NCBI GenBank assembly: GCA_910589415.1
Contig: OU342637.1
Location: 36,796,162-36,860,161 of the forward strand
Length of the DNA: 64,000 nucleotides
Source of the DNA: Malachius bipustulatus
Taxonomy: Eukaryota > Arthropoda > Insecta > Coleoptera > Melyridae
Direction of reading: 5' to 3'
Of this stretch, positions 48,055 through 60,240 are shown in pieces (position 1 is the first letter of the stretch; every line of letters starts with the position of its first letter). Both the position numbers and the translations under genes were made by a program. The notes under the pieces are model-generated. The model did not search any database. It was not told where the DNA came from and worked only from the letters and a program-made list of their open reading frames with translations.

Positions 48055-48436
48055 GGTCAAGCCGATTCTGCAGCATCAGCATCTCTTCCTCTTCTTCATC
48101 ATCCAAACACCGATCGCTATCGCACCGGCATCAACTTGGCGTGGTAGTGGTAGCGGTAGTATTTAGTACTTAGTGGTTCAAGTAAAATATATCCGAATCG
48201 GCCTGATCGTTGTTCTCGAGTCGCGCAGGCGAGAACCCGTCGTGTCGGTACCGGGAAGATATCGCAGTTTGAAGATGAGGCCGACGTTTGGGATTCTGGT
48301 GTGCGCGTTGTTGGGGGCGGTTGCGGCGCGTCGATCTCAGCCGATCTACAGCAACGAGTTCGCCGTTCACGTTCCGGAAGGCGACGAGACGGCGGACGCC
48401 GTCGCCGCCAAGCATGGATTCGTGAATCGGGGACAG
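48055..48436 (+). other. Exon of furin-like gene: 5' UTR plus first coding segment
   Basis: The acceptor CTGTTATTTTTCAG ends at 48054 and the donor GGACAG|GTGAGT is at 48436/48437. The first 220 bases are untranslated, with no in-frame ATG before 48275 and stops at the upstream end. The acceptor implies at least one more upstream noncoding exon, for which 36901-36967 is a candidate. Confidence 0.7.
48275..48436 (+). CDS. Furin-type proprotein convertase, first coding exon (signal peptide and prodomain start)
   Basis: The exon encodes 54 residues in phase 0 up to the GTGAGT donor. Residues 1-18 (MRPTFGILVCALLGAVAA) form a signal peptide. Residues 24-43 (IYSNEFAVHVPEGDETADAV) and 44-54 (AAKHGFVNRGQ) match the start of the subtilisin-like convertase prodomain, '(V/I)(Y/F)(T/S)N.(W/F)AV..P.G...A..VA..HGF.N.GQ', closest to furin rather than PC2. 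Human furin has the same block followed by IFGDYYHFWH, which should open the next exon. Convertases of this type work in the trans-Golgi and cell surface, cutting precursors after multibasic sites. The ATG has A at -3. The exon is CpG-rich compared with its surroundings. No downstream exon (prodomain end, Asp/His/Ser catalytic domain) was recognised before base 64000, so intron 1 is probably over 15 kb. Confidence 0.82.
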
Positions 48437-48514
48437 GTGAGTGTCGCTTTTATTGTTTTATGGTGATTTTTCTTTTTTCTTACAAAGGCGGTAAAACAAT
48501 GTTTCAATATTATC

Positions 48515-49260
48515 TGAAGTGTTAGTGGCAAAAGGGTTTAACATTTTTGTAACGTCATCCCCACTTAGATGGCACCGGTATTGAAATTGGGCTGTGCAAA
48601 TGTCGTTTAGTATCGTCAAACTATAGGTATCAAGGTCAGAGATGTTAGTGGCAGGTGAATTTGACATTATTTGATTACAATCGATATTCAGGTGGGATTT
48701 TTCCTGAAATTAGAGCCTTTTATGTCGATTAGTAACGCTGTAATGTCAAAACAAGAATTTTGAAGTTATGACGAATGTTACCGCCTGTAATTTTGACAGC
48801 TATTGTGAAAAGTGTTCTATTTTCTGAAAAATGGTAGTGGCAAAAGAGTTAAACATTTTGGCGACCATATCCCCACTTAGATCACACCAGTCTTGAACTG
48901 GGGGAGCGTAAATGTCGTTTAGTAACGTCAAACTACAGGTATAAATGTCAGAGATGTTAATGGCAGGTGAATTTGACATTATTTGATTACAACTCATGTT
49001 TAGATGTTGTTTTTCCTGAAATTAGAGCCCTTGAATGTCGATTAGTAACGCTGTAACGTCAAAACAAGAAAACTAAAGTTATGACGAATGTTACCGTCTA
49101 TAATTTTGACAGCGATTGTCAAAAATGTTCGATTTTTCTGCAAAATGTTAGTGGCATGAGAGTTTAACATTTTGGCGACTCCATCCCTGCTTAGATCGCA
49201 CCAGTCTTGAACTCAGGCAATGTAAAGGTCGTTTAGTAACGTCAAATCAGTAAAATATGA
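48515..49260 (+). repeat. ~315-bp tandem repeat in furin intron 1, about 2.4 copies
   Basis: TTAGTGGCAAAAGGGTTTAAC near 48522 returns at about 48834 and 49150 with small changes. CCCCACTTAGAT, TCGTTTAGTA(A/T)CGTCAAA, GGCAGGTGAATTTGACATTA and ATGTCGATTAGTAACGCTGT recur at the same spacing. The array begins about 80 bp after the splice donor. Confidence 0.85.
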
Positions 49261-52200
49261 TTTAGTTTCTTCACCACTTAATGCCATTTCATATATTAGA
49301 TATAGATATGATAAAACCTATAAATAGAATGAGACACCATCCTGTTTAAACCTCTCGAATCATCCGACTAAAAATGTTGAAGCGTTTAAACATGCTGCTA
49401 CGTCACAACCGCCACTATTGCCAAAATCGTAAAGTTTATAAATTTTTCTGTCATTAATTTTGGTCTTAAAAGTTTAAGATTTATGAGCACTTTTTTTTTG
49501 ATCGAGCCCTTTTTTGCTTTAATATCTAACAAGAAAGTGTAGCTGCGCGGCTAAGTAATAAAACAGAGACGCCCGTCCGTAAAATAAGAAAAAGGAAAAT
49601 CTCCTCAAGTAACGTCGTTGCACTCCCGTCCCAATCCCGTAGGGCGTAACTCTTCGGAGACATAACCCCGGAGCTAACTGATTCCTCCACGGAGGCGCTG
49701 TCGCGCGCGGACACCTATATCAACGCATATTTGTCGCGCCGCATCGACGTCTCTCCATGCAACCCCCGCTCATACCTTGACGATTTTATTTCGGGGAATC
49801 CCCCCCGTCATGAAAGCCCATCGCGTCGGTAATTAAACATACAGATGATGACAGACGAGGAGTAATGCGAGAACGTTTGATTTAGACCGTTCCGAATTGG
49901 CAAACAAAAAGGGGGCGCGGCGGGGTGCTCGGATTTAGCGCGCGCGCGGGGGGAGACGTACGTGACAAATATGGGAGCATGTTGATGCTGAACCCGCCAC
50001 GCGTTTGATTTAGTAATGGAGAGAAAATATTAAATCTCCATCTCCATAATTTACTATTATGGCGCTTCGTATATGATATGTAGGAATATATCATGCTAGA
50101 TTTGCAGTATCACTGTCAGTATTACTGTCAGCGGGATGAAAAAGGTTTTTAGTTTTAGAAGTGATAATAGTATGTCTATTTATCACGTTGATATTCTGTG
50201 ACGTTCCGTAATAGCGGATCGGAAATTTGTATTCTAGTCGCTCGATTTATTGCTACGCTCATTGCGCGACCCGGGAGCGTGAATATTTGCATATAACGTA
50301 TACAGTACGGCAACTCTTCCCCTGCTATATCTCGTAAATAACAGTTCGATTTCTAGTAGAGATTGTCACATCGTTGCGGTGCCTGCCACAAAATTCCTGG
50401 CAGATGGTGAACTAGGGTAAATTCTTCTTGATCCCATTCGATAGCGTGATGGTTCCTTATTACCCAGTTACCGCGGTTAACCATTTTTGAAAGCGTAATG
50501 ATCGTATTCCGCAAATTCCTTTACAAGGAATTTATTGTTTTCTATTCCTAAACACTGTGTATACACAATAATCGATTAATCCAGGTTATAACATTAAAAA
50601 ATAGATCTACTAAATGAAAAATAACCAGGAATGTCCTCAGGTTGTAATTATTTATATTGCTTGACGCTTTGGATCTACTACGGGGTGCAATTTTCCCAGT
50701 CCGCGCCGTAAAAAATGGACGTAAAACAAAATAATAAAACTCCACCTGGCTCTAGCTCTAACTCTAACTGCAAGTAGTTAGTTTTACTCCGCGACTCCCG
50801 GGTCAGTGCATCAAAACTCACGCCGTCCCCGTCGTTATGATGAATTTTTATGAGGCGCATCTAGGTACGTTCTGCATAACAGATGCCGCCTCCCGGCAGC
50901 GGAATAATTTCTCTTTCACGTGTTATTTACAACGTAATTGTATATAAAAATATCGCTCGACTCTTCGGAGACGTACTCGCCTAATGGAATTTCGCCTGCT
51001 CTTTCCGAAGAGGGCAACTTCGTTATTGTTGACACAGGAGCTATTTGCGTCACGTCATGTTTGAAGAGCTGCCGCGTGACGTTTTGATCGAATTAGAATC
51101 TTTTTTCCTGTCCTCCTTGTTCTTGTACATGAACCGGGCAGCTTAATTTTCAGGAGTGCACTTAGGACGACCGTTTGGGCTCATTAAGCTTCTCCCCGGG
51201 TGGCTTAAGTGGATGTACGGTTGTTTGCTTTCTCGGCCGGATGAGCGTGACGGTAAATTCGAACTGCTCGTATGTTGAGGGGCGTCTTTGGAATGTGCAC
51301 ACATTGACAGCGTCCCACCATGACATGATGACTCTTACAGGCTGTTCTATTGCTCGTACCAACCCTCGGTCGCCAACTTTATTTTCCCTTTACATATGAC
51401 GAGTTCAGCTCCCCGCAGAAGACATTTAAAAATTGCCTGCCTTACAAGCTTTTGATTGCAGTGAGATGCCGGCGAATCCGGCTTTTCTTTCAGATGTCAT
51501 GTGAGACCTGGAATTTTTGCCTGATAAAGTAGACTCATGTGAGATTAATTCGCAGAGATACCCCTGAAACGTTCGGAGCAAATGTCCAAGGACCACGGTG
51601 AATCAGTCCGAAATCAGTTATTATGGCTCTTTCAACAAAAAGAAACACGTAACGTTCTTTTCAAAGCCCGGCGTGAAAAATCAATTCCCTAAAATTGCTA
51701 TAGTAACTTACCGAAAGATAATTTTGTATCGCTTCCGCGCACAAAAACACATACCCTCTATTTTGGCCCTAGATCGGGACGGGCAGGCAGGATATTGGAA
51801 ACGCATGGAGTGAAGTTCCCCAGCTGGCACTGGCACCGCGGGGAGCCGGCAGAAGCGTCAAAGGGGAGAATTGGAGCGCAGTGAGCGATGGTTCATCATC
51901 GGAAACAATTCAATATGAGAGAAGCTGACCGACCGGTCCCGTGAGCGGAAGCCGGACGGGACGCCGGGAATCGGGATCTGACCCGGGCTACCGCCGCCCC
52001 TCCCCCCGTCGCCGCCGCCGCCGCCGTAATATCGAATACGAATCATAACTCACTCACGGCCCTATGACAGGCGGAAATCAGGGTGAAGAAAGGGGGCACG
52101 CCGCCACCGCCGACCCGTACGCGTCAATAGGCGGCGTGATTGCATAAGTCGGTGGCAATCGATGGCTGGCTGCATGAGTCGTCTCCCCCGTTCCCGTACC

Positions 52201-53559
52201 TCTCGGTCGCTACACTTGCGGGAACCCGGAACAGGGACAATGGGCTTACGGGGAGGATAGGTCATCGATAACGCCGTGCCGCCAAATCGAAAACTGAAGA
52301 TATATTTGTTTAGGTTACCGGGATATTATCGAACTGGGAAAAATGAGATGAATCGACGAAGGGATGGAAGGAGGAAGCAGCCCCGAGTCGTCACGAGAGG
52401 GTTTCGTTAGAAAAATATTACAACAACTACTAACTGTAATTAGCGCAGTCACCCACTTCTGGGTCTTTTTTATTCAGTTTCATTATTCCTCAAGAGCTCT
52501 CTTGAATTTAACGACGTGAAAAAAGTTTTCTAATTACAGTGACAATAATAATTAGAGTGAGGCGTACGGGAAACGGTCCGTCGAAGTTGTTTGAAGGAGA
52601 CAATTATCCGGAATTTAAATATTTACAATTGCAGAAAAGATGTTTGCTTCCTCGACGCTTGCGAGCCTTTTGCTCGATTTTTCTATTCAATTCTTTCGAT
52701 GTTCAAATCGTTATTTGATCCTCTTTTTACAAAAAATCAAGATATGCAACCCAAACTAATTGACTACCTGGAACCTTTTCTTATCTCTTAATTGTCAGTT
52801 CCGCGCATTAAAAGAAGAGCTTATAGGCGAGTGACTGAGTCAACTCCTCAAGACCGAGTCAACTCCTCAAATAAAAATTGTTTTAAAAGACACAAATTAT
52901 CACCAGATTAACTCTCGATCCTGCTATCTCCGAAGACGACGAGCAGCCTGTATATTATCATTTAAAATACGCACATATACGCGCGCACCTCTCCAGCAGG
53001 TGAGTACGTGAGTGAATTATATCCCGGGAAACGTTACCTCAAGGGTGCCACTCGGCCCATTAATAATACCGGGACTGTGTGTTTAAATTTAACTTCTACT
53101 TGTTGAACCCTGTGCGCTGGCGAGGCGGGTAATAACGGTCCTCCGGGGTCCTTTATATCTTTTAATCCGTTATCCAGTAAGGCCAGGCCCGTCGCACGAG
53201 ACCCGCCCAAGGCCCCGGGCCTCCGCCTAGTGCCTATTGCCTAGTACCGCGTCCGAAACTTAATCCTTTCTAATGTGCATCGGACGACGTAATTATAATT
53301 GCCGAAACTGGGTTATAGCGACAGGGGGTGGGACAGGACGGTCTGAACGTTTGTCCTCCGGACCCGGCCGTTCTGTTTGTTCCTCGGCTGTTTAATCGTC
53401 GAGTTCGGCTAATCGCCGGTTTTTTTTTTGCAGCGTCATCTTCTGCTTTCGTTTGGCCGTGGCGCCTCATCTGAATATCACAAGACAAACGTTATAGTTC
53501 GTCGCGTCTCGAAAACGGTTCGATCTAGAGAAAATTTGACATTATTTTTGGAATTACCT
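49261..53559. other. Presumed furin intron sequence, no exon recognised
   Basis: Mixed composition with GC-rich CpG-containing patches (49890-49970, 51950-52260, 53150-53360) and a CCG trinucleotide patch near 52010. No second convertase exon, RNA gene or element end was found. Confidence 0.4.
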
Positions 53560-56085
53560 ACGTCGTATTATTGATTGATGAAATTTTCAGGAAGATCGGG
53601 CCATGTTTAAAAAAACGGGCCTTAAAGTGTTACTTTACAGACTGATAAGAATTAATAATAATCTGTAAAATTGTTATTAGTGGACCGATTTTGATCAAAT
53701 TTACTTCCTGCAGGCTTCTAGATGTGTTGTTTTCATTTTTTGAAGTCACTATCGGGTCTGTGAGTTGTTATAAAAAAATTACGATCTTTATCACGAATAT
53801 AAAAAGTGCTGGGAAAAAAATACGATTTTTAAGTTTCTTGGCATATTTTTAACTAATAACGAAATTTTCAGAAAAATTTGATAATTTAAAAAAAAAAAGT
53901 CGTAAAATGTAACTTTACGGACTGATGAAAATATACTATGGCCTGCCAAATTGTTATTTATGACCCAATTTCTATCAAATTTTCATCGTATACACATCTC
54001 GATCAGTTCTTTTTATTGCTGAAAGTAAATCTGGTCTAAGTTTTTATAAAAAGGCTACGTTCTTTCTCTCGCAAACAAAAAATAAATTGATTTTTTACGA
54101 TTTTTGACTTTCTCGATATTTTATTAAGCCGTCATTAAATTTTAAGAAAAATCGTATCATTAAAAAAAATGGGACGTAAAATGTAACTTTACGGACTGAG
54201 TAAAATATACTATGGCCTGCCAAATTGTTATTTATGGCACGAATTTCTATCAAATTTTCATCGTACACACTTCTCGGCCAGTTCTTTTTATTACGGAAGG
54301 TAAATCTGGTCTACAAGTTTTTATAAAAAAGTTTCGCTCTTTTTCTCGATTACAAAAAATTAATGGAATTTTTGCGATTTTTGACCTTCTCGATGTTTTA
54401 TTAAACCGTCATTAAATTTTGAGAAAAATAGGATCATTTTTTTAAATGGGACGTAAAAAGTGACTTTACGGACTGATAGAAATATTCTATGGTCTGCCAA
54501 ATTGTTATTTATGGTTCGATTTCTATCAAATTTTAATCCCGGAGGCTTCTCTGTTAATTTTTTCCATTTCTTGAAGTGAATCTGGTTTAGCAGTTATTAT
54601 AAAAAAGTTGTGCCCTTTATCCGCAAATAAAATAGGTATGTTATTGTAATTTTTAAGGATTTGTGATTTTCTCGACGTCTTATTAACTAAAAATGAAGTT
54701 TTCAGAAAAATCCGATAGTTTTGAAAAAACGGGTCGTAAAATTTAACTTTACGGATTGATGAAAATATCGTATGGCCTGTGAAATTATTATTTATGGTTC
54801 GATTTCTATCAAATTTTAATCCTGAAGGCTTCTCGACCGGTTCTTTTCATTTCTTGAAGTAAATCTGGTTTACCATTCATTAAATAAATGTCGCAAATAA
54901 AAATAAACGGGAAGTTTTTTTTTTACTTTTTTGGTTTTATCGACATGTTACTCATTCGTGATAAAATTTAAAAAAATGGGACGTAAAATGTAACTTTACG
55001 GACTGATATACATATGATGTGGTCTGCCAAATTGTTCTTTATGTCCTGATTTTTATAAAATTAGCTGCCTGGAGACTTCTTGAAAAGTTCTTTCCATTTC
55101 TTCACGTAAATCTGAATCTGGTCTACAAAGTTTATAAAGATCTACAAGTTGTAAAAAAATCACGTCCTTTTATCTCGAACATTAAAAGAAATAAAAGAAT
55201 AGTATTTCTGGACGTCATATAAATTTTTGGTAAAATTTTCTAAAAAAATTTAATAATTTTTAAAAACGGGACATAAAGTGTAATTTTACAGACTAATAAA
55301 AATGGAACTTAGGGCTATGCAATTTTTGTTTATGGTACGATTTTGATGAAATTTAGTTTCCAGACGTTCCTCGATCAGTTCTTTCAATTTCTGAAAACAG
55401 ATTTGTTCCATCACTGGCTATAAAAAAGTTACGCCCTTTAACATAGAAATGAAAATATTTAGGACAAAAATTATACGATTTTAAAATTTGCTCTCGTCAT
55501 GATAAATTATAGTAAAATTTTCAGAAAAATTTTACAATTTTTTAAAACGGGACATAAAATGGAACTTTACAGACTAATAAGAATTAAACTTAAAGCTATG
55601 CAATTGTTATTTACGGTCTGATTTTGATGAAATTTACTTACCAGGAGTTTCTCGATTAGTTTTTTCAATTTCTGCAAGGCTTCTTGTTCTACAATCGGTT
55701 ATAAAAAAGTTACTTATCTCGAAAATTATACTATTAAAAAAAAAATCCCTTCGTCATTTCAATTTATGGTAAAATTTTCAGAAAAATTTAATAATTTTTA
55801 AAAACGGGACATAAAGTGTAACTTTACAGACTGATAAAAAAAGAAACTCATGGCGTTGTAATTTTTATTTATGATCCGATTTTGATGTAATTTAATTTCC
55901 AGGAATTTCTCGATCAGTTCTTAACTTGAAAATAGGGAGAAAAAAATGGTTACGATTTTTGAATTTTCCTTCGTCATATTAATTTATGATAAAATTTTAA
56001 GAATAATTGAATAATTTTTTAAAAACGGGACATAAAAAGTTACTTTACTGACTGAATTATTCTAAACTATGATCTGTAATATTAT
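53560..56085 (+). repeat. AT-rich ~275-bp tandem repeat, left part (about 9 units)
   Basis: The landmark GGGAC(A/G)TAAAATGTAACTTTA-like block recurs near 53617, 53898, 54171, 54447, 54730, 54977, 55266, 55548, 55806 and 56026. Each unit then has a GACTGATAAAAAT block, a TTGTTATTTATGG block, GATTTTGATGAAATTT, TTCTCGATCAGTTCTTT and ATAAAAAAGTTACG. Copies diverge strongly (old array). It is cut in mid-unit at 56085 by a Helitron and resumes at 61133. Confidence 0.85.
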
Positions 56086-56113
56086 CCTTATATAAAATCG
56101 AGATGTCACGTAC

Positions 56114-56346
56114 AAGGTTGAAGCCTCGAAATGCGCGCGTCGCTCACCGCTGTAAATGTTGGAGTGTAGGTACAGATCTCTGCTATTACACAAAGCGAAA
56201 TCTGTACAGTGACTAAACAATACAATGGTGACACCCATGCTAGAAATCTTTCGGTAGATGGCGCGTAAACTGTGTAGATCCCAGAGAAGTGAAGGTTGAG
56301 GCCTCGAAATGCGAGTGTCGCGACTGTCGCTCACCGCTGCCAATGT
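56114..56346 (+). repeat. Direct repeat pair within the Helitron 5' region
   Basis: AAGGTTGA(A/G)GCCTCGAAATGCG at about 56114 recurs at about 56290. Both copies are followed by GTCGCTCACCGCTG and AATGTT. The spacing is about 176 bp. Confidence 0.65.
56255..56264 (+). promoter_or_regulatory. Insect CTCF-like core motif
   Basis: TAGATGGCGC matches the core YAGRTGGCGC preferred by Drosophila CTCF. It is a single short match carried by the Helitron; occupancy is unknown. Confidence 0.3.
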
Positions 56347-56349
56347 TAG

Positions 56350-56632
56350 ATGTGGTGTCTATTTTTCAAAATTAGTATTTACATAAACAAGAAGTAGTTC
56401 ATTTAGTAATGTTTTGGTTTTGAAATTGTTCTTGTGTGTGTAGCAAATTGATATTTTATTATTTTGTTCTCATTATCTTTGATTTGCCTTTGTGTTTTTA
56501 TACTTATTGTGATGAGGGGGTTAAGTAGAGTAGCAATAGCTAGACTTCGCCCCTTTATATTCTGTAAAGTTGGATTGTATATAACAAATTCAAAAAAAAT
56601 AAAGGCACTTTATTATTATTATTATTATTAAG
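56350..56632 (+). mobile_element. LINE 3' UTR fragment with (TTA)n tail inside the Helitron
   Basis: AATAAAGGCAC near 56598 is immediately followed by TTTATTATTATTATTATTATTA-type sequence to about 56632. This is the same terminal arrangement as the LINE ending at base 1100 (AATAAAGAGATTTATT). No coding part is recognisable and the left limit is approximate. Confidence 0.5.
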
Positions 56633-57689
56633 TAGCATATGTTGTGTGATTGAAGAACAGTTTAAGATTCAAATAAAGATAATAATAATTAAGATTCGTC
56701 GTTGAAAGACCCAGATCAGTTTAAGAATCAGATAAAGAATATGAATAAGATTCAGTTGGGCATAATATGAAGAATTGCAGATAATAGGAGACGAGTATAG
56801 ACAATAATATCGCAGACAACCTGGATGTATTAGAGTTCAAAATCTGCTTAATGTACAAAGTTGAAGTTTGACTATCATTTTAAATATTCTGAAATAAAAC
56901 ATTCGTTAGTTAGACTCGGGGGAATCCCACGATGAGTGTACGGTAGGTGACTTGAGTAAACAGGAAACAGTGATAATATACGAATAATAATATTTTACAT
57001 ACCTACCTATTTTGTACGTTTAAATGATTCGCTAAGTAGAAATTCTAATAGTTTGTTTACGAAATTTAATAAGCCGAATGAGACAATAACGATTAGGCTT
57101 GAAAGCTTACATTGTTACTATTTAATAATCTGAAGTTTGTTGAATTTGGCGTCGCGGCATCTGAAGTGTCGCCGATGGACATCGTTGGCGGGAAGCGAGC
57201 TGGAATCAGATCCTATTTCAAGTACTTCCGTGTGAAATACCCTCTTTCAATGAACTGTCAGTAATTCCTAAAGTTCTTCAATTTGTGGTAAATCTATAAC
57301 AATTCGTTATCAAGATTCACAATGATTCTATAATTTTGCTTTTGAAAATATGAAGAACAATTAATTATAGACTCAAACTAAAATTCAAGAGTTTATCGAA
57401 ATCGATGTCCATTGATGAAACGGGAAACTATGACAATCAGCTGCAGTCACAGAAGCGAAATATGTCATCATGCATGTGAAATGACTGAAATGTACCTAAC
57501 ACCTCTGTACGGTCCCTTAATGGGGAATCGATCGGATGAAAGAAAAACCTTCTTGCGCATCAATCGCAGAAATAGTGTATTTTTATGCGATTCAATAATA
57601 AATATTTTCTTCCTATTTTTTTTTATAATGAATTTAATGAAAAATAATCCGATTTTTTTTTGGGAAAACTCCACCTACCTACAAAAAAA

Positions 57690-57770
57690 AGAATGATCCT
57701 CTCGTGGATGCGAACCCGCTCCAACAGTTAGCTAGTCATGGATGTAACAAACTGAGCCACACGGTGCGTT
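57690..57770 (-). mobile_element. tRNA-derived SINE-like fragment (A and B boxes)
   Basis: On the minus strand GTGGCTCAGTTTG (57760 to 57748) matches the pol III A box and GGTTCGCATCC (57716 to 57706) matches the B box, about 32 bp apart. T-rich sequence near 57692-57683 could terminate transcription. A cloverleaf cannot be closed cleanly (acceptor halves do not pair well), so this is a tRNA-derived SINE head or tRNA pseudogene and not a working tRNA. Confidence 0.55.
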
Positions 57771-58269
57771 TCGAAGTTGTAGTGATGATTGGGTAGATAT
57801 ATGTAGTACGTCAGGTACCTACATCTACTCATTTTATTTTTTAAACTGGTCATATCTTAGTTATTAAAAAACCAATTTGAATACTTTTTTCACCTGCATG
57901 TAGGTGATTTAATTGTCGTTGCGATTGCTCTTCTAATTTTCAGAACCATTCATAATTGAATGTGAAAAAAAATAAAAAAGAAATTGCGAACCATTTCATC
58001 GATTTAATAATTTTATATAAGTGTAAGCTAATTTTGCACAAGCGAAAAACTTTTTTATCTTTCGTTTAAAGTGCTACATTAATCGAGGCGAATTGAAGCT
58101 AAGACATCAAATTATATGTTAAAGCAAAAAAAAATGGAAAATTTCGGTTCAACTTCTTCAAAAATGGACTCATAAACGGTTATAGAATTGACACATTTTC
58201 ACCCTTTTTCCTACCCACGACACTGGCTTATTAATGGAAAATATGCTAATTTTATTGCATTAACTCAAA

Positions 58270-58553
58270 TTTCCAATAATTTTCTTCAAATCCTGTTAAT
58301 TTGATTTCAAAGTTTTTTTTGCCATCTTGCTCATACAATGGTTCAAAAAATTGTCAATTTTCCGTTAATGTTCAAAAAATTCAAATGGCCGCCATTTTGA
58401 AACGGCTCAGCCGATTTTGCTCAAGTGCAATACCAGACCACTCCTTGTGGACATCTTACTCTCACAAAAATTTCAGCCCCCTAGATTGAAAACTGCGGCC
58501 AGAAACCGTGCCTCAAGGACCGGATTTGGGGAACTTTGAAAGGACACCCTGTA
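58270..58553 (+). mobile_element. Right end of a mariner-like MITE inside the Helitron
   Basis: The segment ends GGACACCCTGTA at 58542-58553, the complement of the frequent insect TIR start TACAGGGTGTCC. Upstream is GGCCGCCATTTTGAAAC and other typical repeat sequence. No matching left end was found, so it is a truncated copy. Confidence 0.4.
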
Positions 58554-58558
58554 GAAGT

Positions 58559-58582
58559 ATATAAATATATATATATATATAT
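58559..58582 (+). repeat. (TA)n microsatellite
   Basis: A short TA tract directly beyond the mariner-like end; possibly an expanded TA target. Confidence 0.7.
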
Positions 58583-58688
58583 CGTGGGCAGGTGAATTTT
58601 GGAAAACCACTTTTTCGTGATCTGGGGGTCATGATCGGTGGACATTTGATGAGTTTGGGTGATTTTCGAAAAGTGATGTCGTCCTCAA

Positions 58689-58717
58689 TAGTGTATTTTT
58701 TGTTAAAAAATACACTA
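58689..58717. other. Perfect 13-bp stem hairpin
   Basis: TAGTGTATTTTTT-GTT-AAAAAATACACTA is a perfect 13-bp inverted repeat with a 3-nt loop. Role unknown; it may be a small fold-back element or the centre of a palindromic repeat. Confidence 0.5.
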
Positions 58718-59047
58718 ATAAATAATAAGTTCCCGTAATGGGGAACCAATTTGATGAAAATGATGTTCTTATCTGGGCGAAGGACCAAGATACAGGATAC
58801 ACAGGGAAATAATAACAGACAGGATTAACAATTAATATTTGGCTTAATAGTTCATGCGCAGGTACTCACTGTTTATTCTGCCTTCTGTGAATCACTATAT
58901 CCGTGCGGGGATGCGAATGTCCCTTAATTAAGCGATCGGCCTATAGGACGCGATAATCGATGATATTAAGATGAAGTAAGAGAAGACGGAGCCGCGACGT
59001 TTATCAGCAACTGAAGAACTGGTGCTGGTCACTAAACTCTCCTTGCA

Positions 59048-59404
59048 TTGCACACGGCACGGGATTTCCTGATGCGACCCGACGCGTCCAATGCTCAACT
59101 GCTTCTGGTCTCTTCTAGGGGTGAAAACCTTGACGTTTGGTTTGACCACCCACGTTACGCACATCTTCTCTTGCCGAGAATAGCCAAATATAAGGGATGG
59201 GCAAAAGGGTTGTGCAAGGATAGATTCCGTGAGGAAATGGAAATTAATAATGAAATGTCATTGATGACGGAACAACCTCTGTACATGTACCTATACGAAC
59301 ATGACCCAAGTCAAGTTAGCCACGCTTCGGCCAGCCACACTTTCGGCCAGGACGAGGTATTTCGAATAGTTTTCAACTTTTTTTTTTCGTCATTTACAGC
59401 TTAA
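59048..59404 (+). CDS. Orphan 118-aa ORF carried by the Helitron
   Basis: The frame has a protein-like composition with no signal peptide or membrane segment (VSSRGENLDVWFDHPRYAHL, IAKYKGWAKGLCKDRFREEM). I do not recognise a family. The last 30 codons (SHASASHTFGQDE) lie in the first units of the downstream minisatellite, which carries the same GCCACGCTTTCGGCCA words. Non-autonomous Helitrons often capture host gene pieces, so this may be a captured exon, but a chance frame cannot be excluded. The first ATG-like start is not certain and no splice sites were assigned. Confidence 0.25.
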   Translation: MHTARDFLMRPDASNAQLLLVSSRGENLDVWFDHPRYAHLLLPRIAKYKGWAKGLCKDRFREEMEINNEMSLMTEQPLYMYLYEHDPSQVSHASASHTFGQDEVFRIVFNFFFSSFTA

Positions 59405-60240
59405 ATGAAATGGTAAATGCGTACAACGTAGAGACACTGAAAAATCGTAATTATTGCAACGCAAGTTACGCTTTCGGCCACGATTTAATAAACTGAAAAA
59501 ATATTTTTGCTGAAATTTTGTGAAAAAAAAACATTTTTTTTTTAAATAACGGCCAGCCACGGTATCGGCTACGAATTTTAAAAATGAAAAATCATTTTTG
59601 CAGAAATTTTGATCAAAAAATCCCGTAATTTCATCACAATAACCAGCCACACGCTTCGGCCACGGCCTTCAGAAACTGAAAAATAATTTTTGCTGAAATT
59701 TTGCTCAAAAAAACGAATGTTTTTAAGAATAGCCAGCCAAGCATGCCGGCTACGGACTTATAAACTGAAAAAAAAATGCTGAAATTTTGCTCAAAAAGTC
59801 CAATAATTTTCATAATAATGGCCTGCCACGCTTTCGGCCACAAACTTGAAAAATTAAAAAAAAAAATCTGAAATTTTGAAAAAAGAGATTAGTTTCTAAT
59901 AATGACCAGTCATCCTTTCGGCTAGGGACTTGATAAGCTGAAAAAATGATTTTTACTGAAATTTTGCTCAAAAAATCCCGAAATTTCATCACAATAACCA
60001 GCCACGTTTTTGGCCACGAACTGAAAAAACTGAAAAATCATTTTTGCTGAAATTTATTAAAAAACGAAATTTTTGAATAATGACCAGCCACGCTTCCGGC
60101 TACGGACTTAATAAAATGAAAAAATAATTTTTGTTGCAATTTTTCTCAAAAAAGTCCGAAATTTCATAAAAATGGCCAGCATACTCTTTCGGTCCCGGAC
60201 TTGATAGACTGAAAAAAACCTGAAAGTTTTATTGCTGTGT
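59325..60240 (+). repeat. ~90-bp minisatellite in the Helitron (about 10 units)
   Basis: CCAGCCACGCTTTCGGC(C/T)A(C/G)-type words recur near 59331, 59470, 59553, 59643, 59731, 59823, 59906, 59998, 60083 and 60175, spaced mostly 83-92 bp. Between them are ACTGAAAAAATAATTTTTGC and GAAATTTTGCTCAAAAAA. Internal minisatellites are common in Helitron-like elements. Confidence 0.85.

Noticed and set aside
57690..57770. Functional tRNA gene on the minus strand
   Set aside because: A and B boxes are present, but the acceptor halves do not pair and the anticodon arm is unclear, so it is called a tRNA-derived fragment.
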